From: JAWLFY01 sp041685355
GTDB taxonomy: Bacteria; Planctomycetota; Planctomycetia; Pirellulales; Pirellulaceae
DNA: 64,000 nucleotides
NCBI GenBank assembly: GCA_041685355.1
Contig: JAWLFY010000002.1
Location: forward strand, 1 to 64,000
Direction: 5' to 3'
A program made the position numbers and the translations under genes. Of the stretch, positions 36,301 through 45,700 are shown piece by piece. How positions within the stretch are numbered: position 1 is the stretch's first letter; each line of letters starts with the position of its first letter. The notes below the pieces were generated by a model that saw only the letters and a program-made list of their open reading frames with translations, was not told the origin of the DNA and searched no databases.

Positions 36301-36997
36301 GTATGCCGGCGACTTGACGGAGCCTCGTGATCTGAATCTCCATCTCGGTTATGCGGTGTCGACCGAGGACGGCGAGTCGTGGAGCGAACCGACGCTGTTG
36401 GAGGGGACGTTCGGGCATTACGTGTGGCGGGCGGCGAGTGACGACGGCGTGGCGTACCTGTGCGGGCGTCGCAAGCGGGACTTTGCGGTCGGACCCCGGG
36501 GGGACGAGCGTCCGGTCGAGTCGGTGATGTTGATGAGCGACGACGGGTTGGTGTGGCGAACGGGGCCGATGTTCCAGGAAACCGAGGGGAACGAGGTGGC
36601 GTTCCGTTTTGACGATTCGGGGGACGTGCTCGCCGTCGCACGGCGGACCGGGTCGGCGCTGTTGCTCCGGTCGAGTCCGCCGTATCGGGAATGGCAGCGG
36701 GGTGACTTGGGGCGTTATGTCGGCGGGCCGCTGCTTGAGAAGTGGGGCGAGCGGATGGTCGTCGGCGGTCGCCGTCAGGTCCCTGACGTCGGGCCGCGAA
36801 CGACCCTGTCGTGGCTCGTCGATGGGCAACTTGTCGACTTCGCCGAGCTCCCCAGCGACGGCGATAACTCTTATCCGGGGCTCATCGAGATCGACTCGTC
36901 GCGAGCACTTGTGTCGTGGTATTCGACCCACGAGCGGGACGATTCGGGCGAGCCGATCACGGCGATTTATTTGGCGGACCTCGAGACGATCGAGTGA
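33353..36997 (+). CDS. Three-domain secreted fusion: sialidase-like / M19 dipeptidase / sialidase-like
   Basis: A 1214-residue exported protein (signal segment about 33-58). Residues 75-430 form an exo-alpha-sialidase-like BNR propeller (VSRVSDDRGATWSDD, SDDSGETWSALEP, SRDEGETWSPSRV: Asp-box motifs). Residues 445-810 are a membrane-dipeptidase (M19) domain: VIDGHNDLPWAL, IGVEGGHS, DISHVSPD, FSHSSARG and GLGSDYDG supply the zinc ligands and catalytic Asp. A repetitive Gly/Glu/Thr linker follows (810-895, from an 18-bp minisatellite), then a second propeller-like region (895-1214; IIVLRSDDGDDWEP, STEDGESWSEP). Peptidoglycan- or glycopeptide-degrading activity is an inference; the fusion is unusual and I see no frameshift or stop at the junctions. 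Confidence 0.88.
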   Translation: MIRTSVFPSAMSARSDTRERRFESRRRCGPSFRSSWLAGLTLLCTPFVGVESVAVGQGGDPPTFEAATEASESNGTAETGPETVLTLSPGEGNPRNSEGDFIRLQDGRLLFIYTRFVGGSSDHDAASLVSRVSDDRGATWSDDDVTVLENEGDWNVMSVSLLRLADGRIAMFYLRKNSITDCRPLVRFSDDEAESWGEPVEIIPDDDIGYYVLNNDRVIELQGGRLVVPVALHHRPGWEDRDWKGEVMCFLSDDRGASWRRSKTTRRARSAEGDRVAAQEPGVIELRDGRLMMWVRTDAGEQYHSHSDDSGETWSALEPMGVASPQSPASIERIPGTETILMVWNDHTDVPVGKRTARTPLNVAVSRDEGETWSPSRVIAGDPDGWYCYTAIEFVGDRVLLGHVAGKQASGKRLATTRITRVPIAWCTATAEREPIRVGRRAVEIHRSAPVIDGHNDLPWALRKSPRSFGSIDLRDSQPQFHTDIPRLRSGGVGAQFWSVYVPADTIDDGRSLSTTLEQIDLVERMVERYDDTFEIALDTDEIERIRGEGKIASLIGVEGGHSIENSINVLRQLYDRGARYMTLTHSRSLDWADSCSDQPRCGGLSAFGEEVVREMNRLGMLVDISHVSPDCMRHALRVSTAPVIFSHSSARGVADHPRNVPDDVLRMLPENGGVVMVNFYNSFVEPEEVKRSLERSRVRDALREKYPDDADRATAELRKWEVANPQPNRCTAHHVLDHIERVIEVAGIDHVGLGSDYDGIPTVPKQLEDVASYPVITQGLIDRGYRETDIRKVLGGNLMRAFRGAEAVAEAAGETPDADSEPEGVRTGTGTKTDTPKKTDTGTESGVGAESGVGAESGGVAGSAVKDVPEGDAASDGDAESAAEPVAPDAPEVRVTNVRRVFHNGEHNAFTDLVRFRDRLYLTFRSCPDGHMVYPSSSIIVLRSDDGDDWEPVHRFAVKDRDTRDPHFLVFRDKLFVYTGTWYAGDLTEPRDLNLHLGYAVSTEDGESWSEPTLLEGTFGHYVWRAASDDGVAYLCGRRKRDFAVGPRGDERPVESVMLMSDDGLVWRTGPMFQETEGNEVAFRFDDSGDVLAVARRTGSALLLRSSPPYREWQRGDLGRYVGGPLLEKWGERMVVGGRRQVPDVGPRTTLSWLVDGQLVDFAELPSDGDNSYPGLIEIDSSRALVSWYSTHERDDSGEPITAIYLADLETIE
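35885..35938. repeat. In-frame 18-bp repeat, 3 copies
   Basis: GAGTCGGGCGTGGGGGCC at 35885 and 35903 and a diverged copy at 35921, encoding ESGVGA units in the linker between the M19 and second sialidase-like domains. Confidence 0.9.
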
Positions 36998-37023
36998 CCT
37001 AACCCCAGCCCGAGAGCCTCCGC

Positions 37024-38247
37024 ATGAAGCGGCTCGCGTTATTCCTTGACGGGACCTGGAACGATTCGGACGACAGCACGAACGTTTGGCGGTTGAAGTT
37101 GATGCTGGCTCGGCCGGCGTTCGAAGGCGTGCGGCAATTGGCGTACTACCACCGTGGCGTCGGGACGTCGTGGCACGATCGGGTTTCGGGGGGCGCGTTC
37201 GGACGTGGCGTGTCGCGGAACGTGTGTCGGGCGTACCAGTGGTTGATGGAGCACTACGACATCGGCGACGAGGTTTATCTGTTCGGGTTCAGCCGCGGCG
37301 CGTTCACCGCCCGAAGTTTGGCCGGAATGATCGCGAAGTGCGGATTGCTGATGCCGGAGGCGCCGCTCGCCGTCCCCGAAGTGTTCGACTATTACCGGCA
37401 AGGGGACACGCCGCTGTATCGGTTGGAGTATTTGCAGCGGCACCCGGAGCGGTGCGGGCAGTTGTGGCAACCGCGGCAGCGAACGTTGTTGCGATTTTCG
37501 AAGCGGATCCCGATCCGTTTCATCGGCGTGTTCGACACGGTCGGGGCGCTCGGGGTGCCGCTGGGACGTTACCCCGGGGTCAGCCGGCGCGAGTTGACGT
37601 TTCACCACACGCGATTGAGCAAGATTTTCGAGCACGCCTATCAGGCGCTCGCGATCGACGAGCACCGGCGACCGTATCGGGCGAGTTTGTGGCGACGCTT
37701 TCTGCCGGTGGCGGCTGACGGGACGGTCGACCGGGACGTGGAGGCGGAGGGGGCGGATGCCGAGCAACGGGTCGAGCAGCGGTGGTTCATCGGGGCCCAC
37801 GCGAATGTCGGCGGGGGCTATCGGTCGGACCCGTTGGCACAGATCCCGCTGCAATGGATGCAGCAGCGGGCCGCCGCCGCGGGGCTCGGATTCCGCCGAC
37901 TTGTCGAGCCGCGTGGGGACGAGCATCTCACTCGGCCGCGAGACTCATACGCGGAGTTCTTGCGCGGGGCGTACCGGATCGGCACGTTTGGCCGGCGGCA
38001 CTATCGCACGATCCGAGGGGCCGCCGAGTCACGGGTCGCGAACGATGGGACGGCCGGGCGGATCGAAACGGTGAACGAGACGATTGACGAGTCGGTGCTG
38101 CGGCGTTGGAACGAAGATCCGGGCTACCGACCCCCGAACCTTGCCGCGCTGATCGACCGCGGGGGGCCGCGTGAAGGGCCTATCGTTTCAGGCCCGGGCG
38201 ACCGGCGGTTCGGGCTCGCCGGTCGGCCCGCTCGGCGACTTCGGTGA
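37024..38247 (+). CDS. DUF2235 alpha/beta-hydrolase (Tle-like phospholipase family)
   Basis: A 407-residue DUF2235 protein. The first strand and turn LALFLDGTWNDSDD and the nucleophile elbow YLFGFSRGAFTARSLAG with the catalytic Ser near residue 98 are typical; a candidate Asp lies in FIGVFDTVGALG and a candidate His in WFIGAHANVGGGY. Family members include type VI secretion phospholipase effectors, but many are free-standing enzymes of unknown role, and no secretion genes, immunity gene or VgrG are adjacent here. No signal peptide, so it is cytosolic or exported by another route. It overlaps the convergent downstream gene by 68 bp. Confidence 0.85.
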   Translation: MKRLALFLDGTWNDSDDSTNVWRLKLMLARPAFEGVRQLAYYHRGVGTSWHDRVSGGAFGRGVSRNVCRAYQWLMEHYDIGDEVYLFGFSRGAFTARSLAGMIAKCGLLMPEAPLAVPEVFDYYRQGDTPLYRLEYLQRHPERCGQLWQPRQRTLLRFSKRIPIRFIGVFDTVGALGVPLGRYPGVSRRELTFHHTRLSKIFEHAYQALAIDEHRRPYRASLWRRFLPVAADGTVDRDVEAEGADAEQRVEQRWFIGAHANVGGGYRSDPLAQIPLQWMQQRAAAAGLGFRRLVEPRGDEHLTRPRDSYAEFLRGAYRIGTFGRRHYRTIRGAAESRVANDGTAGRIETVNETIDESVLRRWNEDPGYRPPNLAALIDRGGPREGPIVSGPGDRRFGLAGRPARRLR

Positions 38248-39160
38248 TCGTCTCGGCAAACTGCCGGCGCGTCGCCGGTTCGACTTGGGGCAATCGACGC
38301 GCCAGATCGACCATTGCCATCGGGTTTTTCTCGCTCATTTGAGCGATTTGCGAAATGAATCGCGCGGTTTCGGTGTAATTCTGGTCGGCGGCGCGGCCGA
38401 TCAGGCCGCTGAAGGTGCGGGCGATGAGATCGGCCCCGAGTTGGTCGAATTGGATGAAGCAGTCGAGGACGCCGGTGACGGTGGTTCCCCCCGAGTCCGA
38501 TTCGGCGTAGCTGGACCGCATCACGAAGACGCCGCGGCCACGCACCGGGGCGGCAACGAGTCGGCCGCTGTAGCTTCCGGTGGCGACGAACACGTGGACA
38601 TTCGCGTCGCCGTAGACGAGATCGATCTCACATTCGGTCCCGCTCCCGTCGATCGCTTCGAAGCGGTAGGGGGCGACCCGTTCCATTTCCACCTTGGTGA
38701 TCCCCATCAGCTGCCAGATGCCGACGAGGACCTCGGGGTTTCGGGTGAGGAACAGGAACATCTCCTGGTCGCAATCGATCGCTTGGACTGGGAGTCGGCG
38801 ATAGAGGGTGGGTGACTCGGCGATTCCGAGGACGCGTCGTCCGGCTTCGGGGGTGAGCCGACGGAGCGGCAGCGAATCGATCGCCTCCTGTCGCTGGGAC
38901 GCGGTCGCGGCGAAGATCCCCGCGACCCCGCTTTTGGGGGCGTTTCCCGGTTCCGCAGCGAACGCCCGAAGCGGGAAAAACGCCAAGCTGGCGAGGACGA
39001 TCAGGCAGCGAAGCCCTGTCCGGCATTGCGATCGGGCGCAATTTCGTCCACCGGTTGGGTGGGCTGTCGGATAGCGGAGACGGCCAATATCGCTCGCCAC
39101 GAAGTTCCCCTGTGAATCGATCGGCCGTTGGTTCGCCCCGTCCGCCCGGAATCGCCCCAT
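38180..39160 (-). CDS. Secreted hypothetical protein
   Basis: A 326-residue protein of unknown function. A hydrophobic stretch at about 50-68 (LIVLASLAFFPLRAFAAEP) is a signal peptide, so the true start is likely well inside the frame, at a GTG or TTG about 35-45 residues later; I report the longest ATG form. The mature part has no motif I recognise. Its sequence (ETARFISQIAQMSEKNP, PLRRLTPEAGRRV) looks like a conserved planctomycete family. The 3' end overlaps the DUF2235 gene by 68 bp on the opposite strand. Divergent from pgk. Confidence 0.7.
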   Translation of the reverse strand: MGRFRADGANQRPIDSQGNFVASDIGRLRYPTAHPTGGRNCARSQCRTGLRCLIVLASLAFFPLRAFAAEPGNAPKSGVAGIFAATASQRQEAIDSLPLRRLTPEAGRRVLGIAESPTLYRRLPVQAIDCDQEMFLFLTRNPEVLVGIWQLMGITKVEMERVAPYRFEAIDGSGTECEIDLVYGDANVHVFVATGSYSGRLVAAPVRGRGVFVMRSSYAESDSGGTTVTGVLDCFIQFDQLGADLIARTFSGLIGRAADQNYTETARFISQIAQMSEKNPMAMVDLARRLPQVEPATRRQFAETITEVAERADRRARTAGRPGLKR

Positions 39161-39335
39161 CCGCCCGAGAGTGGAGATCGGCCGAGCCGATCGTTCGAAT
39201 TGAGGAAAAGCGTCCCCGCCGGTCTGCCAGCCCGACCGGCATACTCGACACCTTGGGCCGGTTCCCGATATTCTCGGAACCGCGTCGGGGACGCCCCAAG
39301 TGAACAGTTCACCCGAATCCGAGAGAGCTCAGCAG

Positions 39336-40523
39336 ATGGCGAAGAAAACGATCGACCAAGTGGACGTGAGCGGGAAACGCGTGTTGATGCGGGTCGACTT
39401 CAACGTCCCGCTGGACGATCGCCAAGCGATCACCGACGACCGCCGGATTCGGATGGCTTTGCCGAGCATCCGGAGCGTGATCGATCGGGGCGGCCGGCTG
39501 ATCCTGATGAGCCACTTGGGGCGGCCCAAGGGGGACGCGAGCGACGCCAAGTACAGTCTCCGGCCGGTCGCCGAACGTCTCGGGGAGCTGATCGGCAAGT
39601 CGGTCGCGTTCGCGGGCGAGACGGTCGGTGCCGCCGCGGAGTCGGCCGCGGAGCAGCTCGGGGATGGCGAGGTGTTGGTGTTGGAGAACCTTCGGTTCCA
39701 CGGCGGCGAGAAAAAGGGGGACGCCGAGTTCGCCGCACAGCTCGCCGCGATGGCGGACGTGTACTGCAACGACGCGTTCGGGACGTGTCACCGCGAGGAC
39801 GCTTCGATGGTCGCCGTGCCGCAGGCGATGTCGGGCAAACCTCGGGTCGTCGGTCACCTCGTCGCCAAGGAGATCGCGTATCTGAGTGACGCGATCGCAT
39901 CGCCCGAGCGGCCGTTCGTCGCGATCTTGGGGGGCGCCAAAGTCAGCGACAAGATCAACGTGATCGACAACTTGCTCGGGATCTGTGACGCGGTGCTCAT
40001 CGGTGGCGCGATGGCGTATACGTTCTCGCTCGCGAAGGGGGGCAAGGTCGGGGGGAGTTTGGTCGAGAAGGACAAGGTCGACTTGGCCAAGGAGTTGATC
40101 GCGAAAGGGGGTGACAAACTGCATCTTCCGGTCGATACCCATTGTGGCGACGCGTTCAGCGGTGATTGCAACAAGCAGGTCGTCGCTTCGGGGGAGATCC
40201 CGGACGGGTTCGAGGGGCTGGACATCGGTCCGGAGACCGCGAAGCGATACGCCGAGTTGGTGAAGGGGGCGAAGACGGTCGTGTGGAACGGGCCGATGGG
40301 GGTGTTCGAGATGTCGCCGTTCGACGCGGGGACGAAGGCGGTGGCCCAGGCGATCGCCGACAGCGACGCCACGAGCATCATCGGGGGTGGGGACAGTGCC
40401 GCGGCGGTCGAGCAGCTCGGGTTCGCCGAGTCGGTGAGCCACGTCAGCACCGGCGGCGGGGCGAGTCTTGCGATGCTTGAGGGACAAGCGTTCCCGGCGG
40501 TCGAGTTGTTAGACGAAGCGTAG
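39336..40523 (+). CDS. pgk: Phosphoglycerate kinase
   Basis: A 395-residue glycolytic enzyme, 1,3-bisphosphoglycerate + ADP to 3-phosphoglycerate + ATP. Signatures: RVDFNVPLDD and SHLGRPKGD near the N-terminus, NDAFGTCHREDASMV in the N-domain, GGAKVSDKINVI at the hinge, and the nucleotide-binding GGGDSAAAVEQ and STGGGASLAMLEG at the C-terminus. ATG 39336 is chosen after GAGAGAGCT; the open frame begins 12 codons earlier at a poor start. No gap or tpi neighbour. Confidence 0.96.
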   Translation: MAKKTIDQVDVSGKRVLMRVDFNVPLDDRQAITDDRRIRMALPSIRSVIDRGGRLILMSHLGRPKGDASDAKYSLRPVAERLGELIGKSVAFAGETVGAAAESAAEQLGDGEVLVLENLRFHGGEKKGDAEFAAQLAAMADVYCNDAFGTCHREDASMVAVPQAMSGKPRVVGHLVAKEIAYLSDAIASPERPFVAILGGAKVSDKINVIDNLLGICDAVLIGGAMAYTFSLAKGGKVGGSLVEKDKVDLAKELIAKGGDKLHLPVDTHCGDAFSGDCNKQVVASGEIPDGFEGLDIGPETAKRYAELVKGAKTVVWNGPMGVFEMSPFDAGTKAVAQAIADSDATSIIGGGDSAAAVEQLGFAESVSHVSTGGGASLAMLEGQAFPAVELLDEA

Positions 40524-40697
40524 CCGCGGGTTGATGTCGGCTAGCCGAGGTTTGGTATTGCCTAGCCGCGGGGTCGGCCGCGGATTACAACGCAACGTCC
40601 GGACGGGCGGTCGCGGGATCGATTCCCGTCACGTCGACATCCGTCGCGGACGATTCCCGCGATCCGCGGTTCCCCTTTTAGAACGAGCCCGAGTGTG

Positions 40698-42623
40698 ATG
40701 AGCGTGGCCGATTGCGAACGCTGGACCGTCGCCGATTCCGAAACGCTTTACGACATCGAGCGTTGGGGGGACGGGTATTTTCACGTCTCACCGGAGGGGA
40801 CCGTTCAGGTATCGCCGGACCGCGACCCGGCGGCGTGTTTGGACCTGAAGGACCTCGTCGACCGGTTGCGACTTCGCGGGCTGAACCTGCCGATCTTGGT
40901 GCGATTCAACGGGATTTTGGCCGATCGACTGAAACGCCTCCACGATTGTTTCAACCAGGCGATCACCGATTACGGATACGGGAATCGATACCGCTGCGTG
41001 TTCCCGATCAAGGTGAACCAACAGCGGGAGGTCGTGCAGAAGGTAATCGAGATCGGCAGCGAATACGGGTTCGGGGTCGAGGCGGGGAGCAAGCCGGAGC
41101 TTCTCGCGGTCGTCGCGATGACCGATCCTCAGGTGCCGATCGTGTGTAACGGGTTCAAGGACGACGACTTTATCCGGATGGCGTTGGTCGCCCAGCAGAT
41201 CGGTCGGACGGTGATCCCGGTGGTCGAGAAGGTTAGCGAATTGGACCTGATTTTGCGGCACAGCCGTGAGCTCGGGGTTCGGCCGCGTATCGGGATGCGG
41301 GTCAAGTTGGCGACGCGGGGAAGTGGTCGGTGGCAGGCGAGCGGCGGGTACCGATCGAAGTTCGGGCTCACGGTGTCCGAGATGTTGACCCAGTTGGGGC
41401 GGCTCGAGGCGTGTGGGATGGCGGACTGTTTCAACCTGCTTCATTTCCACGTCGGCAGCCAGATCACGAACATCCGTCAGCTGAAGTCGGCGATCTTGGA
41501 GGCGTCCCGGATTTACGTCGATCTCCGCCGTCGCGGGGCGGGGCTGGAGTATCTCGATGTCGGCGGCGGGTTGGGCGTCGATTACGACGGTTCGCAGACC
41601 GACACCGAGTCGAGCATGAATTACACGCTGCAGGAATACGCGAACGACGTCGTCTCGCACGTCCAAGCGGTGTGTGACGAGGCGGAGGTGCCACATCCGC
41701 AGTTGTTGAGCGAGAGCGGCCGCGCGGTCGCCGCGCACCACAGCGTGTTGATCGTCGAGACGCTCGGGGTGACGGCGCAGGGGAACGTCGAGGCGCTGCC
41801 GGACCGGATCCCCGAGGAGTTCGAGCAGCCGGTCCACGACCTGTGGGACACCTATCAAGACTTGACGTCAAAGCCGGCGAATTTTCTGGAGTGTTTTCAC
41901 GACGCCCAGGCTTCGCTCGACCTGAGCATGAACCTTTTCAGCGGCGGGTATCTGCCGCTGGAGCAACGGGTCACGGCGGAGAACCTGTACTTCGCGATCT
42001 GTCACCGGATCCAGCAGATCTCCGCGACGCTCGAACAGGTCCCGGAGGAGGTGAAACTGCTCGACCGGATGCTGTCCGATATTTACTTCGTCAATTTCTC
42101 GCTGTTTCAATCGATGCCCGATTCGTGGGCGATCGATCAGTTGTTCCCGGTGATCCCGATTCATCGGCTCGACGAACCCCCGACGCGGCACGCGGTGCTC
42201 GGGGACATCACCTGCGACAGCGACGGGAAGATCGACGGGTTCGTGTGCAGCGGTGGCCGTCGCCGCACCTTGATGCTGCATCCCCATTCGCCCGACCAAC
42301 CGTACTTGATGGGGATATTCATGGTCGGGGCGTATCAAGAGATCTTGGGCGACCTGCACAACTTGTTCGGCGACACGCACGCGGTCCACATCGATCTCCA
42401 TGACGGGACCCCCAAGATCCAATCGATCGTGAAGGGGGACACCGTGAGCGAGGTGCTGGGGTATGTCCAGTACGACCACCGGGACCTTGTCGATCGGCTG
42501 CAAACGGCGGTCGAGCGGGCGACTCAGGAGGGCCGGATCGACAACGAGCAGGCGGGGCGGGTGATGCGGTTTTACGAGCGCTGCCTCAACGGGTACACGT
42601 ATTTGACGGGCGAGACCGAGTAG
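40698..42623 (+). CDS. speA: Biosynthetic arginine decarboxylase
   Basis: A 641-residue PLP enzyme making agmatine from arginine at the head of polyamine synthesis. It has the group-IV fold features: the PLP-lysine region RCVFPIKVNQQREVV near residue 95, the phosphate-binding VGGGLGVDYDGS near residue 295, SGRAVAAHHSVL near residue 350, and the C-terminal HDGTPKIQSIVKGDTV. Length agrees with the 630-660-residue bacterial SpeA. ATG 40698 is preferred over the GTG one codon upstream. The last bases and stop lie inside a 25-bp tandem repeat. No agmatinase or agmatine deiminase is adjacent, so the next step is elsewhere. Confidence 0.95.
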   Translation: MSVADCERWTVADSETLYDIERWGDGYFHVSPEGTVQVSPDRDPAACLDLKDLVDRLRLRGLNLPILVRFNGILADRLKRLHDCFNQAITDYGYGNRYRCVFPIKVNQQREVVQKVIEIGSEYGFGVEAGSKPELLAVVAMTDPQVPIVCNGFKDDDFIRMALVAQQIGRTVIPVVEKVSELDLILRHSRELGVRPRIGMRVKLATRGSGRWQASGGYRSKFGLTVSEMLTQLGRLEACGMADCFNLLHFHVGSQITNIRQLKSAILEASRIYVDLRRRGAGLEYLDVGGGLGVDYDGSQTDTESSMNYTLQEYANDVVSHVQAVCDEAEVPHPQLLSESGRAVAAHHSVLIVETLGVTAQGNVEALPDRIPEEFEQPVHDLWDTYQDLTSKPANFLECFHDAQASLDLSMNLFSGGYLPLEQRVTAENLYFAICHRIQQISATLEQVPEEVKLLDRMLSDIYFVNFSLFQSMPDSWAIDQLFPVIPIHRLDEPPTRHAVLGDITCDSDGKIDGFVCSGGRRRTLMLHPHSPDQPYLMGIFMVGAYQEILGDLHNLFGDTHAVHIDLHDGTPKIQSIVKGDTVSEVLGYVQYDHRDLVDRLQTAVERATQEGRIDNEQAGRVMRFYERCLNGYTYLTGETE

Positions 42624-42668
42624 CGGCTTGACGGGCGAGACCGAGTAGCGGCTTGACGGGCGAGACCG
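42603..42668. repeat. 25-bp tandem repeat spanning the speA stop codon, about 2.6 copies
   Basis: TTGACGGGCGAGACCGAGTAGCGGC at 42603-42627 and 42628-42652, then a partial copy to 42668. The first copy holds the speA C-terminal codons and TAG, so the following copies are duplications of the gene's end. Confidence 0.95.
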
Positions 42669-42781
42669 GTTAAGAGTCGGATTCGTCTTGCGTCGGGGGG
42701 GGCGAAAGCGCTAACTTCCGGGTGAACTCCGGAATCCCCGTTTGCTCCGGGCAATCGCACCCCCGAACGAATCGACTTGCC

Positions 42782-45700
42782 ATGGAAGGCTCGCACAGGT
42801 CGCTCCGGCGATGGACTTGGATGCTGATCGCGGTCGCGACCGCCCTCTGTTTCCCAGACGTCACCCGCGGTGACGAGGCGCACTGGATCTGGGCCGACAC
42901 CGCCGCCGGCGGCGCGGCGGTCCCGGTCGGCGAAACGTGTCTGTTCCGCAAGCAGATCAACCTCAAGGTCCCTGCCGAGGGGAAGATCGAGATCGCCGCG
43001 GACGACCGTTACGAGCTTTTCGTCAACGAGAAGTTGGTCGGCAACGGGCGATCGGCTCGCGAGATCCGTGAGTACGACCTCAGCGATCGGTTGCAGGTCG
43101 GCCGCAACGTGATCGCGGTGCGTGCCACGAACACCCATGGGGACACCGCGGCGTTGGTCGCTCGCGTGAGCGTTCGTCCCGAAGGCCAGCCGAAATGGTT
43201 CCTGTTCAGTTCGGACCCGTCGTGGAAGGTGTCGCGGGAGGAGAGCCCGATGTGGCAGACGGTGCTCTTCAACGATCGGTTATGGGACGCCGCCCACTCG
43301 TTCGGAAGACTCGGGGACACCGTGCCGTGGGACCGTGGGGCCGACGTCGCGGTCGACGAGCAAACCGAGCAGAAAGAGCGGTTTCAGATCCAATCGGGGT
43401 TTGGCGTCCAGCGGGTGCTCAGTGACGAGCAAGCCGGGTCGGTGATCGCGATGGCGTTCAACGAGTTCGGGCATTTGATTTTGTCGCAAGAAGGGGGGCC
43501 GCTGATGCTGGCCCACGATCAAGGCGACGACGGGATTCCCGACGACGTCCGGGTCTACTGCGACCAAGTCAAGTCTTGCCAGGGAATCTTGCCGCTCAAC
43601 GGGGACGTCTACGTCACCGGGGACGGCCCCGACGGGTTGGCGCTCTATCGGCTCCGCGACCTGGACCGCAACGGGGCGCTCGAGCAGGTGATCCCGATCG
43701 TCAAATTCGACGGCAACGGGGGCGAGCACGGCCCGCACGGGTTGAGTCTCGGTCCGGACGGAATGATCTACGTCGCCGTCGGGAGCCACGTCCGAGCGAC
43801 CGGAAAGGCGGGTCGCGGCGAGACGCTCCGCGACAGCTATGAAGGGGACTTGTTGCCGCGATATCAAGACCCCGGCGGTCACGGCCGAGGCGTCCAGGCG
43901 CCTGGGGGCACGATCGTCCGGACGACGCCCGACGGTTCGGTCGTCGAGCGAGTCGCCGGGGGAATCCGCAACGCCTACGACGTCGTGTTCCATCCCGGGG
44001 GCGGCATGTTCGTCCACGACTCGGACATGGAAGCTGACATCGGGACGCCGTGGTACCGTCCGACGATGTTGTTCGACGTCACCGAGGGGGGCGAAATCGG
44101 GTGGCGAACGGGGTGGGCGAAGTGGCCGGAGCACTACCTCGACCGGCTTCCGAGTCTGCTCGATACCGGCCGCGGCAGCCCGACCGGGGGCGTTTGCTAT
44201 GAGCATTACATGTTCCCGGCCCGCTATCACAACACGATGTTTCTCGCCGATTGGTCCGAGGGGCAGATCTTGAACGTGCGGCTCAAGCCCAAGGGCGCCG
44301 GATACGTCGCCGACAGTGAGGTGTTCTTGCAGGGGCAACCGCTCAACGTCACCGACTTGGAGGTGGCCCAAGACGGTTCGCTGTATTTCTGCACCGGCGG
44401 ACGGGGCACCGCGGGCGGGGTTTATCGCGTCGTTTACGAGGGTCAGATTCCCGACCGGATGAAACAGCTCGGGAGCGGGATCGCGGCGGCGGTTCGTCAA
44501 CCGCAGATCGCCGCGGCGTGGACCCGCCAGGAGATCGCATCGATCAAGCGTGAGCTCGGCGCCGATTGGGGCCCGCAGGTGGCCGGGGTCGCCTACAGCA
44601 GCGACAACCCGCCCCACTACCGCGTCCGCGCGATGGACCTGATGCAGCTGTTCGGGCCGGTGCCGAGCGAGGAGTTAATCTTGGAGCTGAGCCGCGCCCC
44701 GAGCGAATTGGTGCGGGCCCGCGCCGCGACGTTCCTCGGGCTGCACCCCAGCGAGCGGGCCGCACGGCGGTTGGCCGCGATGCTCGACGATCAAGACCCC
44801 CATGTCCAACGGGTCGCGTGTGAGGCGATCCTTCGCAGCGGTCAACTTCCCGAGGACCCGACATCGGTATTCGAGCGGATCGCGTCACGGGACCGGACGC
44901 TCGCCTTCGTCGCCCGCCGGGTGCTCGAGCGGATGCCGCTGGAAGTGTGGCGCGACCGGGTGCTGGAAACCGGTGATACCCGAACGGCGCTCGTCGGGAT
45001 GTTGGCGCTCGTGAACGCGGACCCGACTCCGGAGACCGCGATGAAGGTCATCACCCGATGCTCCGAGATGATGAACGGGTTTCTCAGCGACGCCGATTTC
45101 GTCGACCTGCTCCGCGTCAGCCAAGTCGCGTTGCACCGGGGCGAGGTTGCGCCCGATCGGGTTACCACATTCCGAGATCAGGTCGCCGAGGAGTTTCCGT
45201 CGGGAGATCCCCGGATGAATCAGGAGCTGATCCGGTTGGCGGCTTACTTACAGGCCGACGGCGTGGTCGACCGGGCGATCGATTATCTCGATTCCGACAC
45301 GTCGGTCGCCGACCGGGCGTTGGTCGCGATCTGCTTGCAATTCTTCGATCATGAATGGACCGCCGAGCAACGGTTTCGGTTGCTCAAGTTTTATGAAACG
45401 ATCGCCAACGAAGATTCCGGCGGGGCGTTGCCGTTGTACGTCATGAACGTGACCCGAGACTTCTCGCGGAATCTCGATACGGAAGACGCGGTCGCGATTT
45501 TGGAACAGGGTGCCGCGTGGAGGAACGCCGCGTTGGGGGCGATCTACAAACTGCCTCGTCCGGTCGATGCCAAGGTCGCCGAGCTGCTTCGGATTCTTGA
45601 CGCCGAACTGCAGGCGGACGATGAAGTCGACGACGTCGAACGGCGGCTCCGCACCGGCGTCATCGCGATGCTCGCCACCAGCGACGACGAGCGTTCGGCC

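Noticed and set aside
37024..38247. Type VI secretion effector interpretation of the DUF2235 gene
   Set aside because: No VgrG, Hcp, PAAR or immunity gene is adjacent; the family also has free-standing members.
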